Assembly (NCBI RefSeq): GCF_000403455.2
Contig: NZ_KE159715.1
Span: forward strand, 1 to 64,000
Reading direction: 5' to 3'
Length of the DNA stretch: 64,000 nucleotides
From: Dorea sp. 5-2
GTDB lineage: Bacteria > Bacillota > Clostridia > Lachnospirales > Lachnospiraceae
Shown here: positions 1 through 9,104 of the stretch, in pieces
How the letters are laid out: each line of letters begins with the position of its first letter
Numbering within the stretch: position 1 is the stretch's first letter
Position numbers and translations under genes: made by a program
The notes under the pieces: generated by a model
The model's database searches: none
The model's input: only the letters and a program-made list of their open reading frames with translations
What the model was told of the DNA's origin: nothing

Positions 1-1
1 C

Positions 2-805
2 CGCATCCTTGATGCACAGCTCGAACCCATGAGCGTCGGTGAACGTACCCTTGCCATAAGGCATATGCAAAATATAAAAAGCAAAGCACGGACGAATCTA
101 TTATACACCATATTTGTCTTCGATAGGGGATATGCTTCAAAAAATTTATTTTCTTTTATCGAAGACACCTTACATGCCGGATATCTCTTCCGGTTAAGGA
201 CTAAATTTAACACGGATATTGATGCACTCCCTGTACCGGCGGATCGAAATGGAATCAGTGACTATATCTTTTTCCTTGATGGCAGGAAAGTACGCATCCT
301 TAAATTTTACCTCCCAAGTGGGACGGTGGAAACGCTGATCACAAATGATTTTGACCTTGCCAAAGAACTGTTCCGCCAGTGTTACTTCCTTAGATGGCCG
401 GTGGAGGAGAATTATAAGCTTGTCAAAGAAAAGATCGGGCTCACCAATTTCCGGGGCTATTCCGAGAACTCCGTTCTCCAGGAATTCTGGATATCGGTAT
501 TGCTTGCAAACCTGGCTCTTGCCATAAAGCGGGAGACGGACGGCATTGTTGACAGCACCATAAACCAGAAAGGGAATCAGAACAAATATATGACAAACAT
601 GAATGAGCTTGTCGGATACCTGAGCCGTCACATAGGAGAATATATGGATGCTGATACAGATACGGAAAAGTGTGGCATCATCCGCTGCATATTTGATTTT
701 GCCATATCACACCGGGTGCGGGACAAAAAGGGCAGCGGGGAATCAAATCCACGAACAACTCCAAGGAAAGTCAAACATCATTACAATAACAAGACTACAC
801 ACTAA
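2..805 (+). mobile_element. IS4-type DDE transposase, C-terminal part (cut by left edge)
   Basis: The reading frame is open to the left edge, so only the C-terminal part of the transposase is present; the first ATG at 29 is probably internal. An FDRGY segment fits the second catalytic Asp region. The IS4 signature Y-x2-R-x3-E-x6-K is intact in YFLRWPVEENYKLVK, with the third catalytic acidic residue. The tail is basic (RKVKHH). The protein would cut and join insertion-sequence ends. No terminal inverted repeat could be assigned without the left end. The family call is firm; the exact IS is unknown and activity cannot be judged. Confidence 0.85.
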
Positions 806-1103
806 TACCATTTAAGAAAGGTGGTGATGCCAACTTCTTTACATTCTACAATATAACCACTATATGAAAAAACATCTGATAGCACCAAGGGGGAAGTCCG
901 CCCTTTTTTAGTGTATTTTTATCATTTCTATCATCTATTATTATTGGTTCAATGGCTTAATCCTGTTGTAATGTCATACCACTACTAAGTTGTTAACATT
1001 GGATAAAAAATATAAAAATTATCGTAATGGAATGGTGAGGAATACAAACATCGTCTTATGAATTTATATCAGAAGCAATATTTGAAATTTTGGAGGATCA
1101 AAA
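806..1103. other. AT-rich intergenic stretch after the transposase
   Basis: No gene is visible here. The stretch is distinctly AT-rich compared with the downstream core genes and holds one terminator-like hairpin (887-909). It probably includes the right end of the insertion sequence and flanking DNA, but no target-site duplication can be identified. Confidence 0.5.
887..909 (+). terminator. Rho-independent terminator candidate after the transposase
   Basis: AAGGGGG pairs with CCGCCCTT (one bulged G) across an AAGT loop and is followed by a run of six T. It lies 82 nt after the transposase stop codon. Confidence 0.5.
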
Positions 1104-1208
1104 ATGAATAATTCGGAAAGGATTAAACGCGATATATATGATTTGTATGAAATATTTTATTCTATTGGGAAAAGTGATTACGAATCTTTATTAGTTGATA
1201 AAATCTAA
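1104..1208 (+). CDS. Small hypothetical protein, 34 aa
   Basis: This short ORF begins with ATG eight bases after a good GGAGG-type site (tggaggatcaaaaatg) and encodes a 34-residue acidic/aromatic peptide beginning MNNSERIKRDIYDLYEIF. It may be the N-terminal remnant of a longer gene, because a related-looking decayed ORF follows at 1231. No family was recognised. The AT-rich codon use resembles the transposase region, not the downstream core genes. Confidence 0.35.
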   Translation: MNNSERIKRDIYDLYEIFYSIGKSDYESLLVDKI

Positions 1209-1230
1209 GTTTCATATAGTGGGGATAAAA

Positions 1231-1425
1231 ATGGATTGAAAAATAGAATTAGTACAAGAAGAAAATGGTGGTGGTTGGCATTGGATTATAGTAGAATATG
1301 ATAATCAAGCAGAAACCTGGTATAATATCGGATGTGGTTTAGAAGAATCATACTTAATTTTTATGGAAGGGGTGCCAGAAAACAGCGCCCCTTTATCCCA
1401 AGCCCGTCTCATCAGAAGTTCATAA
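1231..1425 (+). pseudogene. Decayed small ORF with in-frame stop
   Basis: An ATG at 1231 is followed two codons later by TGA. The same frame then stays open and reads like protein, including GGGWHWIIVEYDNQAETWYN. The Trp-rich WHW...VEYD pattern recalls small immunity-type proteins, but this is only an impression. The frame runs into the 3' end of the opposite-strand PARG-like gene, where it ends, so its original C-terminus is probably lost. Most likely it is a remnant left by mobile-element activity next door. Confidence 0.4.
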
Positions 1426-2257
1426 CCCGTTCAAACGTCCTGTAATTACTGTCGTCCCTCGGCGGGCAGTATACGGCAAATTCAATGGCTTTAAAGTCAT
1501 GCCTACGTTCTTTCACGACATTTTTCATTGCCCGTGCGACGATCCGCGGAGGATTGAGAAAGGCACCGCACCCAAAGGCGCCCAGGATGACGGCTTCATT
1601 TCCCTCTGTCACAGCAAGGTCAAGGATTCTGCGCAGACGCTTTTCATGGATTGCCAGCAGTTCTTTGTCAGTCAGTCTTGCCGGAATATTGCCGTCCCCG
1701 GGATTCATGGAATTGCCGGGACGCTCCCGCAGATTCGGAGCCGCACAGGTAATTACATTCACCTTATACCATTCTGTTTCAGGCAGAAGTTCCGGATTGG
1801 ACGTATCGGATTTGAATACCACGACGTCCGGCGTGTAGATGCAGTCGTCATTGTGCAGAGGATTCCTCGCCGTCCGGTGTGGGGTATAGAAGCTGTCCCA
1901 CATGGAGCGTTCATTTAGATTGAAGTAAAGGCTCGAGCACCGGCAGAGGGCTTCCTCCTGTGCGCTTGCGCCTTTCGTCACGCCTCCGCCCGGATTGACG
2001 GCGGATGCGAAGTTTAAGACGGCAGTCTTCATCCCCTTGTAACAGGACGCCGCCTCAAGTGTACGTTTTTTGGATACGGTCAATGTGGCGGGCGTCTCAT
2101 ATCTCTTGTCTGTACCGGCGGACGGCGTGACGGTTTCTGTTTCCGGCACGAATCTCTGGTTTTCGCTGGAATGCCTGACAGCCTGTATTAATATTTCATT
2201 TGTTTTGCAGAGCTTTTCGGTATCTTGAAAAACAGCTGTATTTTCATTTCTTCCCAT
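1412..2257 (-). CDS. Bacterial PARG-like macrodomain protein (TIGR02452 type)
   Basis: This 281-aa protein has the poly(ADP-ribose) glycohydrolase signature: a glycine-rich loop and double acidic motif, NPGGGVTKGASAQEE, at residues 88-102, with E101/E102 as the expected catalytic pair. A second conserved macrodomain loop, LGAFGCGAFLNPP, is at 225-237. The family removes ADP-ribose from proteins or nucleic acids in the cytoplasm. The start is supported by GGGGAGGAT ten bases upstream. It stands alone and faces away from the MATE gene. In bacteria such genes often lie near toxins or phage defence; here the neighbours are an IS fragment and decayed ORFs. The substrate is unknown. Confidence 0.85.
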   Translation of the reverse strand: MGRNENTAVFQDTEKLCKTNEILIQAVRHSSENQRFVPETETVTPSAGTDKRYETPATLTVSKKRTLEAASCYKGMKTAVLNFASAVNPGGGVTKGASAQEEALCRCSSLYFNLNERSMWDSFYTPHRTARNPLHNDDCIYTPDVVVFKSDTSNPELLPETEWYKVNVITCAAPNLRERPGNSMNPGDGNIPARLTDKELLAIHEKRLRRILDLAVTEGNEAVILGAFGCGAFLNPPRIVARAMKNVVKERRHDFKAIEFAVYCPPRDDSNYRTFERVMNF

Positions 2258-2479
2258 ATTCGGATCCTCCCCTTGGATATAGATTCACAATTTATCTGGT
2301 ATTGTTTATTGTAGGGACTTGCGGGCGCTGTGTCAATATAATTTGTGAAGGGAAAATGATTGAAAAGCAATAAGGCGTGTGATAAGATGGATAAAGAATA
2401 TCCATTTTATGGTGAACATGTAAACATTAAGAGGAAATATGGCACGTGAAATGATTCACGGGATGAAAGAGGGAATAAA

Positions 2480-3838
2480 ATGAGGAACAGACAGATTTGT
2501 CTAACAGAAGGACCGATCTTAAGGTCTTTGGTTGCGTTGGCGGTGCCCATCATGGCATCGTCCTTTTTAAATACTGTTTACAGTATTACGGATATGGCAT
2601 GGATCGGGATGCTTGGCTCGAAGGCTGTGGCGGGCGTCGGTGTCGGCGGCATGTATGTGTGGCTCTCGCAGGGCTTATCCTCCCTTGCAAGGATGGGCGC
2701 CCAGGTCAATGTCGCCCAGTCCTTCGGGCGGGGCAGGAAGGATGAGGCGAGGGAGTATGCCCGCGCCGCACTTAAGCTTACCCTGGTGTTCGGAGCGCTG
2801 TTTGCGCTGATCAGCGTAGTCTTTACAGAAGGCCTGGTGTCGCTGTTTCATCTCGGGGATGAGGAGACTGTCCGATATGCAGAGGAGTATATGAGATTAA
2901 CCTGCGGTATGGTGATATTTTCCTATATGACGGTGGTGCTGACCGGGATCTACACGGCGCAGGGAGATTCTAAGACACCGCTTCTGGCGAATTTTATAGG
3001 GCTTATCATCAACATCATCATGGATCCGCTGCTGATACTTGGGATTGGGCCGTTTCCGCGCATGGAAGTGATCGGAGCGGCGGTTGCCACGGTCAGCGCC
3101 CAGTTTATTGTTATGATGGTTATGATCGCCGGAGTTTGGAAAGCGCCGGGGAATGAGAATATTCTGGTTGGGATCAGATTATTCAGCCCGTCAGAGCGCA
3201 GGTACTACAAAGGGATATTTCGGATCGGACTGCCTACCGCGATACAGGGCACGGTATACTGCGGGATATCTATGATACTCACCCGCATGGTGGCTGTATT
3301 TGGACCGGGAGCCGTGGCAGTACAGCGGGTGGGAGGACAGGTAGAAGCCGTGTCCTGGAACACCGCGGACGGGTTCGCGGCGGCGCTCAATGCATTTGCC
3401 GCGCAGAATTACGGAGCGGGGCAGATGGAGCGGGTGCGGAAGGGATACCGCATCTCCTTCTGGACGATCGCGGTATGGGGAGGTCTGATCACGCTTGCTT
3501 TCGTCCTGTTCCCGGAGCAGATCTCGCGGATATTCTTTCACGAGGCGGAGGTGATCGGTATATCCGTGGATTATCTGATCATTGTAGGGCTCAGTGAGGC
3601 GTTCATGTGTGTGGAACTGATGACGGTGGGGGCGTTATCGGGGCTTGGCAGGACGAAGCTTTGCAGTATGATCAGCATCCTGCTTACTGGATCCAGAGTG
3701 CCGCTTGCGATCCAGCTTTCTATGACGCCGCTTGCCCTGAACGGGATCTGGTGGGCGGTGGCGTTGTCGTCTATGGTGAAAGGGGTTCTGTTTGTGGCGG
3801 CGTTTAACAGGGTGACGGCTCGGGAAAGGGTTTTATAA
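2480..3838 (+). CDS. MATE family efflux transporter
   Basis: This 452-aa protein is hydrophobic throughout, with about 12 membrane segments in two homologous halves. It starts with the typical MATE N-terminus (LTEGPILRSLVALAVPIMASSFLNT) and has the conserved PLLILGIGPFP region after TM5/6. MATE proteins export cationic drugs or metabolites in exchange for Na+ or H+. The start follows GAGGGAATAAA. It is monocistronic, and a perfect 10-bp hairpin overlaps its stop codon. The substrate cannot be told from sequence. Length is normal for the family. Confidence 0.9.
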   Translation: MRNRQICLTEGPILRSLVALAVPIMASSFLNTVYSITDMAWIGMLGSKAVAGVGVGGMYVWLSQGLSSLARMGAQVNVAQSFGRGRKDEAREYARAALKLTLVFGALFALISVVFTEGLVSLFHLGDEETVRYAEEYMRLTCGMVIFSYMTVVLTGIYTAQGDSKTPLLANFIGLIINIIMDPLLILGIGPFPRMEVIGAAVATVSAQFIVMMVMIAGVWKAPGNENILVGIRLFSPSERRYYKGIFRIGLPTAIQGTVYCGISMILTRMVAVFGPGAVAVQRVGGQVEAVSWNTADGFAAALNAFAAQNYGAGQMERVRKGYRISFWTIAVWGGLITLAFVLFPEQISRIFFHEAEVIGISVDYLIIVGLSEAFMCVELMTVGALSGLGRTKLCSMISILLTGSRVPLAIQLSMTPLALNGIWWAVALSSMVKGVLFVAAFNRVTARERVL

Positions 3839-3846
3839 CCCTTTCC
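3823..3846. terminator. Hairpin terminator between convergent genes
   Basis: GGAAAGGGTT and AACCCTTTCC form a perfect 10-bp stem with a TTAT loop. The hairpin overlaps the TAA of the MATE gene. The T-run is poor, so efficiency is uncertain, but the site lies between convergent genes and could serve both. Confidence 0.55.
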
Positions 3847-3888
3847 GTTCCTTCCATACAGCCGCCGGAATATCTTAACATTTGTGGT

Positions 3889-4305
3889 CTATATAATTTT
3901 TCTAAAAAACATTTCCATAGGCTGGTCAAACGGCGTATCATGAAATACCAACCCGCCGCAGTCGACATACCCAAGTTTACGGTATAAATGTTGTGATTCT
4001 TCGTTAACCTGTGTCGAAAGCAGAGTCATCTTATAGCCCTGCTGTCTCATTTTCTCTTCCCAGTGAAGGATCGCCTGTTTCCCGAATCCTTTTTTGCGGT
4101 GCTCTTCTTTGATGTAGATGAGATTCATGAACGGAAGATGATCCCACAAAATACAATGCACGATGATTCCGATCTGCTGGTCTTTTTCCCAAATGACATA
4201 ACCGGATTTTGTATATACTCGGTTGGCATAGCCTGTATCGTCAACATGTTTGTCTATGCTCATTACGAATTCTCTGTCACGATCTGTCATAACTTTTATC
4301 TCCAT
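3889..4305 (-). CDS. GNAT family N-acetyltransferase
   Basis: This 138-aa protein has a single GNAT fold. The acetyl-CoA pyrophosphate loop is visible as EEHRKKGFGKQ (67-77), matching R/Q-x2-G-x-G/A. The usual C-terminal helix follows: NEESQHLYRKLGYVDCG (101-117). The family transfers acetyl from acetyl-CoA to an amine on a protein, antibiotic or metabolite. The substrate is unknown. It is transcribed toward the MATE gene and away from the CocE-like gene, with no partner gene. Confidence 0.85.
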   Translation of the reverse strand: MEIKVMTDRDREFVMSIDKHVDDTGYANRVYTKSGYVIWEKDQQIGIIVHCILWDHLPFMNLIYIKEEHRKKGFGKQAILHWEEKMRQQGYKMTLLSTQVNEESQHLYRKLGYVDCGGLVFHDTPFDQPMEMFFRKII

Positions 4306-4441
4306 ATGATGTCCTCCATGATATTCTCTGCCAAAAGCAACTGATCTGTAAGCTCTTTCCTGATATGATAATGAAACATCTACAGACTGTCAAGAACTTG
4401 GATTTTTCTGGAGGATTCGTGAATTATTTTAGGATTCTGTA

Positions 4442-4470
4442 TTGATTTCCATTACCCTTGTGATTATGAT
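4442..4470 (+). promoter_or_regulatory. Sigma-A promoter for the CocE-like hydrolase
   Basis: TTGATT (4442-4447), a 17-bp spacer and TATGAT (4465-4470) lie 55 bp before the ATG at 4525. This is the best promoter match in the divergent interval. Confidence 0.6.
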
Positions 4471-4524
4471 GATACTATACGATGTTTTCAGAGAGAATAA
4501 AGAAGAAGAGGAGAAGAACACAGG

Positions 4525-6609
4525 ATGGAACAATGGGGATTTTATGTATCTGGGATCCGGTATGGAATCTGTGAGAAGGAAGAAGGGCGTATTTTTCACG
4601 AACCACTGCAGGTAGAGGAAGGAACATTTGCGAAGAGAAGGGAACTTACGAAGGAAGAGAAATGGTACTGGAACCTTGGAAGAATGGATGTCCTGGAGGC
4701 GCTTTGTAATGTGGAAGAGTACGAGGCGGCTCTGGCGGCAGGGAAGGAGAGCTTCACGACGCCGTCGGGAACGCGTTATGAAAGGAAAAGTGAGAAAGAG
4801 TATGCAGAACGGGGGAAGAAATATCCCAGGGACCTGCTGACAGCGGATGGCAAGATCATAGCGTTTGTGACGCCGGGGCGTGACTTTTGTGCGATTCTTG
4901 TAAGAGAAGGGTTTGAGGAACAGACGATTCTGTCGAAATGGAACAGCATGTATCCGGATGCGCCTTACAGAGTATCTGCGCCGAAGACTTATATGGTGGT
5001 GATGCAAGACGGCGTCCGCCTGGCGACGGATGTGTATCTTCCCGGGAAAGAAGGGCGTGTCCCGACAGTATTGGTCCGTACGCCTTATGGGAAATCCAGC
5101 GGCGTCGAAATGTATTATCGGTTTGTACAGAGGGGATATGCGGTGGTGATCCAGGATGTCCGCGGCAGGGAAGACAGCGAGGGTGAATGGATGCCTATGT
5201 ATTGTGAAGTTGAGGACGGGGACGACACCCTTAACTGGATCGCAGGGGAGCCGTGGAGCGACGGAAATGTCTCGATGACAGGCGGCTCTTATCTGGGATA
5301 TGTCCAGTGGGCTGCCGCCGCCAGCGGGAATCCGCATCTGAAGGCTATGCTGAGCAGTGTATGCGCGGGCAGTTCCTTCGTGGATCTGCCAAGAAGAGGC
5401 GGATGTTTTACATCGGGTATGCTTGCATGGGCGTTCTCGGTGTCCGGAAAGCGGATGGACGCCGGGAAGATGGTAAGGGATGACTGGGATGAGGTGCTGA
5501 ATATAAGACCGCTGGAGACATTGCCGGAAAAGGCGCTTGGTTATGACGTGCCGTTTCTTCGTGAGTGGATCTCCCACATGGATTATGATGCGATGTGGAG
5601 GCACGGCAATTGGAAGGAGCGGTTTGGACAACGGCGTGTCCCGGCGCTGATCATGTCGGGATGGTTTGACGACAATGGCATGGGTACGACAGAAGCGCTG
5701 GATCTGTATCATGATTATGACGAGAAGAAGGTGATCCTTGGACCTTGGATGCACGGCGGGAATGCAGACTATGATATCCATGGGTTCGCCTTGGGGAATA
5801 ATGCACTTCGGTATGACCTGGATCTGCTCTGCTTTGCATGGATCGACCATTACCTGAGAGGGATCGATAACGGAATTGAGAAAACTGCTGCGGTTGAATA
5901 TTATACGATGGGGAGCAATGAGTGGAAGACTGCCGGGAACTGGCCGGTTCCTGAGACGAAGGAGACGATCCTCTATCTTGGCGGTGACGGGAACGATGCG
6001 GCGGTGGCAAATGCCGGGAAGCTCACATGGGATCAGCCTGGTGCAAAGGGAACGGATACCTATCTTTATGATCCCAAGAATCCGGCGGCGCATATCATAG
6101 ATATGTCGGAAAATGAACTGGAGGTTCCGGAAGATTATACGGAAGAAGAGAAGAGGGAAGATATCCTGTGCTATTCGACAGAATGTCTCGAGAAAGAAGT
6201 GACCATGACCGGAGATGTCTTGGCACAGATCTACCTTTCTTCAGATTGTGAGGATACGGACCTGATCGTGAGGATCACGGATGTGGACAAGGACGGGCGG
6301 TCGTTCAAGCTGGCAGACGGAGTGATCAGCGTCCGCTATAGGAACCAGTTTTCGGAACCGGAATTCATGAAGCCGGGAGAAGTATATCCGGTAAAGATAC
6401 GGACGACGAAGCTGTCTCATACCTTTAAGAAGGGGCATCGGATCAGGGTAACGCTTACATCCGGAGCTAAGAATTTCGTATTCCCGAATCGGAATATGCG
6501 GAACGGATTCAACAGTGTGGAGATGAAAACGGCGCGAAACAGTATACATAGGGGCGGGGAGTACGCGTCCTGCATCATGTTTCGGCAGGAGGGAAAAGGG
6601 CGGTTGTAA
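4525..6609 (+). CDS. CocE/NonD family hydrolase (S15 X-Pro-peptidase-like) with extra N-terminal region
   Basis: The core from about residue 150 is an alpha/beta hydrolase of the CocE/S15 type. The nucleophile elbow GGSYLGY (253-259) carries Ser255; GWFD supplies Asp382 and GPWMHGG supplies His410. The family DVRGR...SEG motif is at 211-220. A beta-rich jelly-roll domain fills about 460-690. The first 145 residues are an added acidic/basic region not typical of CocE. Members cleave esters or X-Pro peptides; the true substrate is not predictable. No signal peptide is seen, so it is likely cytoplasmic. The start follows GAAGAGGAG. Length 694 aa. Confidence 0.85.
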   Translation: MEQWGFYVSGIRYGICEKEEGRIFHEPLQVEEGTFAKRRELTKEEKWYWNLGRMDVLEALCNVEEYEAALAAGKESFTTPSGTRYERKSEKEYAERGKKYPRDLLTADGKIIAFVTPGRDFCAILVREGFEEQTILSKWNSMYPDAPYRVSAPKTYMVVMQDGVRLATDVYLPGKEGRVPTVLVRTPYGKSSGVEMYYRFVQRGYAVVIQDVRGREDSEGEWMPMYCEVEDGDDTLNWIAGEPWSDGNVSMTGGSYLGYVQWAAAASGNPHLKAMLSSVCAGSSFVDLPRRGGCFTSGMLAWAFSVSGKRMDAGKMVRDDWDEVLNIRPLETLPEKALGYDVPFLREWISHMDYDAMWRHGNWKERFGQRRVPALIMSGWFDDNGMGTTEALDLYHDYDEKKVILGPWMHGGNADYDIHGFALGNNALRYDLDLLCFAWIDHYLRGIDNGIEKTAAVEYYTMGSNEWKTAGNWPVPETKETILYLGGDGNDAAVANAGKLTWDQPGAKGTDTYLYDPKNPAAHIIDMSENELEVPEDYTEEEKREDILCYSTECLEKEVTMTGDVLAQIYLSSDCEDTDLIVRITDVDKDGRSFKLADGVISVRYRNQFSEPEFMKPGEVYPVKIRTTKLSHTFKKGHRIRVTLTSGAKNFVFPNRNMRNGFNSVEMKTARNSIHRGGEYASCIMFRQEGKGRL

Positions 6610-6623
6610 AAAACCACCCTTTT
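6594..6623. terminator. Bidirectional terminator between CocE-like and REC-synthetase genes
   Basis: AAAAGGGcGGTT pairs with AACCaCCCTTTT. The stem has A and T runs on either side, so it can act on both convergent genes. It overlaps the stop codon of the CocE-like gene. Confidence 0.7.
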
Positions 6624-6626
6624 CGT

Positions 6627-7727
6627 CTATGCAGGATCCTCTTGACGGAGACAGGAAAGGAATGAGGAACGGTCGATCTTGTTGCGGATCTCCTGCATCT
6701 GATAATCCAGCCGTTCGATGGAATCCGCACAGCTTTTTAGCTGTTCAACGATCTCATCCGTGTCTTTAACGTCTTTTTTGTATTTTAATTTGTGTTCCAG
6801 GCTAGCCCAGAAATCCATCGCGATGGTTCGGAACTGGACTTCTACTTTCATATATTTTTTGCCCCCGGATAAGAAGATCGGGACGTCCAGGATCAGATGA
6901 AGGCTCCGGTATCCGTTGGGCTTTGGATTGTGTATGTAATCCTTCCGGCGGATCAGGACGATATCGTCCTGCTGACAGAAGAGTTCGGCAAGGCGGTAGA
7001 TATCATCGGGGAAGGAACAGATCACACGGAGGCCCGCCACATCAGCCAGGTTTTCCCGGATGCTTTCTACGGTGACAGGGAATCCTTTGCGTTCGAGCTT
7101 CTCATATATACTCTGGGGCGATTTTAGCCTGCTTTTAATGGATTCAAAAGGATTACGGTTATATTCCTGTGAGAATTCCTCATTCAGAACTTTAAGTTTT
7201 GTCTCCACTTCACTGATCGCGGAGCGGTATTCCATCATCAACAGGTTAAAAGGCTTTGCCTCCCGTAATTTCTCCGCCTGTATCTGGATGATCTGGTATT
7301 GTTTTTTCAGAGTCAGCGCCTGTTCTTCTACGGTTTGTTCCAGTTGGTTTTTGCAGGCAAATAATTCGATCGCATTCTTTACCCGTTTTTTTACGATGGA
7401 GCTTTCGAAGGGCTTATGGATGAAATCCGATACGCCTAGTTCGAAGCAGTGAGCTTCAATCTCAACGGCGTGTTCACTGCTGATGATAAGCACAGGGATG
7501 TGCTTGAGCCATCCATTTTGCCGCATCTTGGCTATCACGGTAAAACCGTCTATTTTAGGCATCCGAAGATCCAGAAGGATGGCGGCGGTTTCCTTTTCAT
7601 ATTTCTTTAGTTTCCCAAGAGCTTCCTCTCCGTCTGAAGCCGTCTCGACTGCATAGTCGCCCTTTAAGATATCGCAGAGTAGTTCCCGATTTAGTTCGGC
7701 GTCGTCTACGATCAGTACTTTTTCCAT
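6627..7727 (-). CDS. Response-regulator receiver domain fused to (p)ppGpp synthetase domain
   Basis: Residues 1-120 form a REC domain with all marks: acidic pair D8/D9, phospho-acceptor D53 in LLDLRMPKIDGF, S83/S84, and K105 in HKPF. A helical, probably coiled-coil linker follows (about 120-160). Residues 165-345 form a RelA/SpoT-type synthetase: KSRLKS (198-203) for ATP, ADVAGLRV with D229, KDYIHNPKPNGYRSLH (262-277) for GDP/GTP, EVQFRT with E296, and WASLEHKLKYKK (307-318). No HD hydrolase, TGS or ACT domain is present. The likely job is making (p)ppGpp under control of a phosphorelay. No kinase gene adjoins it. It is divergent from glyA. Length 366 aa. Confidence 0.9.
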   Translation of the reverse strand: MEKVLIVDDAELNRELLCDILKGDYAVETASDGEEALGKLKKYEKETAAILLDLRMPKIDGFTVIAKMRQNGWLKHIPVLIISSEHAVEIEAHCFELGVSDFIHKPFESSIVKKRVKNAIELFACKNQLEQTVEEQALTLKKQYQIIQIQAEKLREAKPFNLLMMEYRSAISEVETKLKVLNEEFSQEYNRNPFESIKSRLKSPQSIYEKLERKGFPVTVESIRENLADVAGLRVICSFPDDIYRLAELFCQQDDIVLIRRKDYIHNPKPNGYRSLHLILDVPIFLSGGKKYMKVEVQFRTIAMDFWASLEHKLKYKKDVKDTDEIVEQLKSCADSIERLDYQMQEIRNKIDRSSFLSCLRQEDPA

Positions 7728-7758
7728 GGTTCTTTCCTCTTTTTCATGGTGGATATTG

Positions 7759-7787
7759 TTGTCAATTTCTGTTTCTTATAGTATACT
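7759..7787 (+). promoter_or_regulatory. Sigma-A promoter of the glyA operon
   Basis: TTGTCA (7759-7764), 17-bp spacer, TATACT (7782-7787). Only about 50 nt separate the expected start site from the ATG, so no room exists for a large riboswitch. Confidence 0.7.
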
Positions 7788-7844
7788 TCATTCTGGGTAA
7801 AATGAAAAGTATAAGAAGTGATAAGATTAGAGGAGGAAGAAACC

Positions 7845-9092
7845 ATGAGTATGATTCAGGATGTAATGGACTATATTAAAGAATGTGACAAAGAAGTCGG
7901 AGAGGCGCTTTATCTGGAATACAACCGACAGAGAAGGAATCTGGAGCTGATCGCCTCGGAGAATATCGTAAGCCCGGCAGTCATGCTTGCCATGGGGACG
8001 GTTCCGACGAACAAGTATGCGGAAGGATACCCGGCAAAGCGCTATTACGGCGGTTGTGAAGATGTGGATATTCTGGAAGAACTTGCGATCGAACGGCTGA
8101 AGAAACTATTCGGCTGTGACCATGCTTGTGTGCAGCCGCATTCCGGGGCGAATGCGAACAATGCCGTTTATCAGGCATTTCTTGATCCGGGCGATACGGT
8201 GATGGGCCTGAATCTGGCGCATGGAGGGCATCTGACACATGGTTCTCCGGTGAATATGTCGGGGCTTCTCTATCATTTTGTTCCCTATAATGTGAATGAC
8301 GAGGGATTTCTGGATTATGATGAGATCAGGCGGATCGCCAGGGAGTGTAAACCGAAGATGATCGTTGCGGGCGCATCCGCGTATCCGAGAGAGATCCGTT
8401 TTGATCTCTTTGCAGATATTGCGAAAGAGGTGGGCGCATATCTTTTCGTAGATATGGCGCATATTGCCGGCCTGGTTGCGGCAGGGCTTCACCAGAATCC
8501 GGTCCTCTATGCGGATGTCGTGACGAGTACGACACATAAGACGCTGAGAGGGCCGAGGGGAGGGATCATCCTGTGTAAAGAAGAGCATGCGAAAGCGATC
8601 AATAAAGCAATCTTCCCGGGAACACAGGGCGGGCCGCTTATGCATATCATCGCGGCGAAGGCAGTCTGCTTTAAAGAGGCATTAGAACCGGAATTCAAGG
8701 CATATCAGGAGCAAGTGGTAAAGAATGCGAAGGCGCTTGCCGAAGCGATGATGGAGGAGGGATTCCGTCTTGTCAGCCAGGGTACGGATAATCATCTGAT
8801 GCTCGTAGATCTGCAGAATATGAACATCACGGGAAAAGAGCTTCAAAACCGGCTGGATGAAGTTTATATTACGGTGAATAAGAACGCGGTTCCAAACGAT
8901 CCGGCAAGCCCGTTTGTGACCAGCGGTATCCGTATCGGAACACCTGCCGTTACCACCAGAGGCCTTCGGGAAGAAGAGATGAAGACTATAGCAAGGCTGA
9001 TCAAGATGGCAGTAACAGATTTTGATACGAAGGCGGATGAGATCCGGCGTACCGTGAATCAGATCTGTGAGAAATACCCAATCTATTCTTAG
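7845..9092 (+). CDS. glyA: Serine hydroxymethyltransferase
   Basis: This PLP enzyme converts serine plus tetrahydrofolate to glycine plus 5,10-methylene-THF in the cytoplasm. The start at 7845 is chosen because AGAGGAGGAAGAA precedes it; an upstream in-frame codon at 7818 lacks a site. The 415-aa length is normal. NLELIASEN (32-40), the PLP motif with Lys232 in [14 protein letters not shown], and [14 protein letters not shown] (201-214) are all intact. It heads a five-gene run with 12-46-bp gaps (fchA, folD, AGCS symporter, dUTPase) that links glycine/serine turnover to the one-carbon pool and thymidylate supply. Confidence 0.97.
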   Translation: MSMIQDVMDYIKECDKEVGEALYLEYNRQRRNLELIASENIVSPAVMLAMGTVPTNKYAEGYPAKRYYGGCEDVDILEELAIERLKKLFGCDHACVQPHSGANANNAVYQAFLDPGDTVMGLNLAHGGHLTHGSPVNMSGLLYHFVPYNVNDEGFLDYDEIRRIARECKPKMIVAGASAYPREIRFDLFADIAKEVGAYLFVDMAHIAGLVAAGLHQNPVLYADVVTSTTHKTLRGPRGGIILCKEEHAKAINKAIFPGTQGGPLMHIIAAKAVCFKEALEPEFKAYQEQVVKNAKALAEAMMEEGFRLVSQGTDNHLMLVDLQNMNITGKELQNRLDEVYITVNKNAVPNDPASPFVTSGIRIGTPAVTTRGLREEEMKTIARLIKMAVTDFDTKADEIRRTVNQICEKYPIYS

Positions 9093-9104
9093 AGGTGACG
9101 CATT

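Noticed and set aside
4429..6093. 554-codon open frame on the minus strand inside the CocE-like gene
   Set aside because: It lies antisense to a gene with complete catalytic motifs, is rich in Arg, His, Pro and Ile as expected for a reverse reading, and has no ribosome binding site.
7788..7844. Riboswitch (glycine or tetrahydrofolate) before glyA
   Set aside because: Only about 50 nt separate the promoter from the start codon, too short for these classes, and no conserved core is seen.
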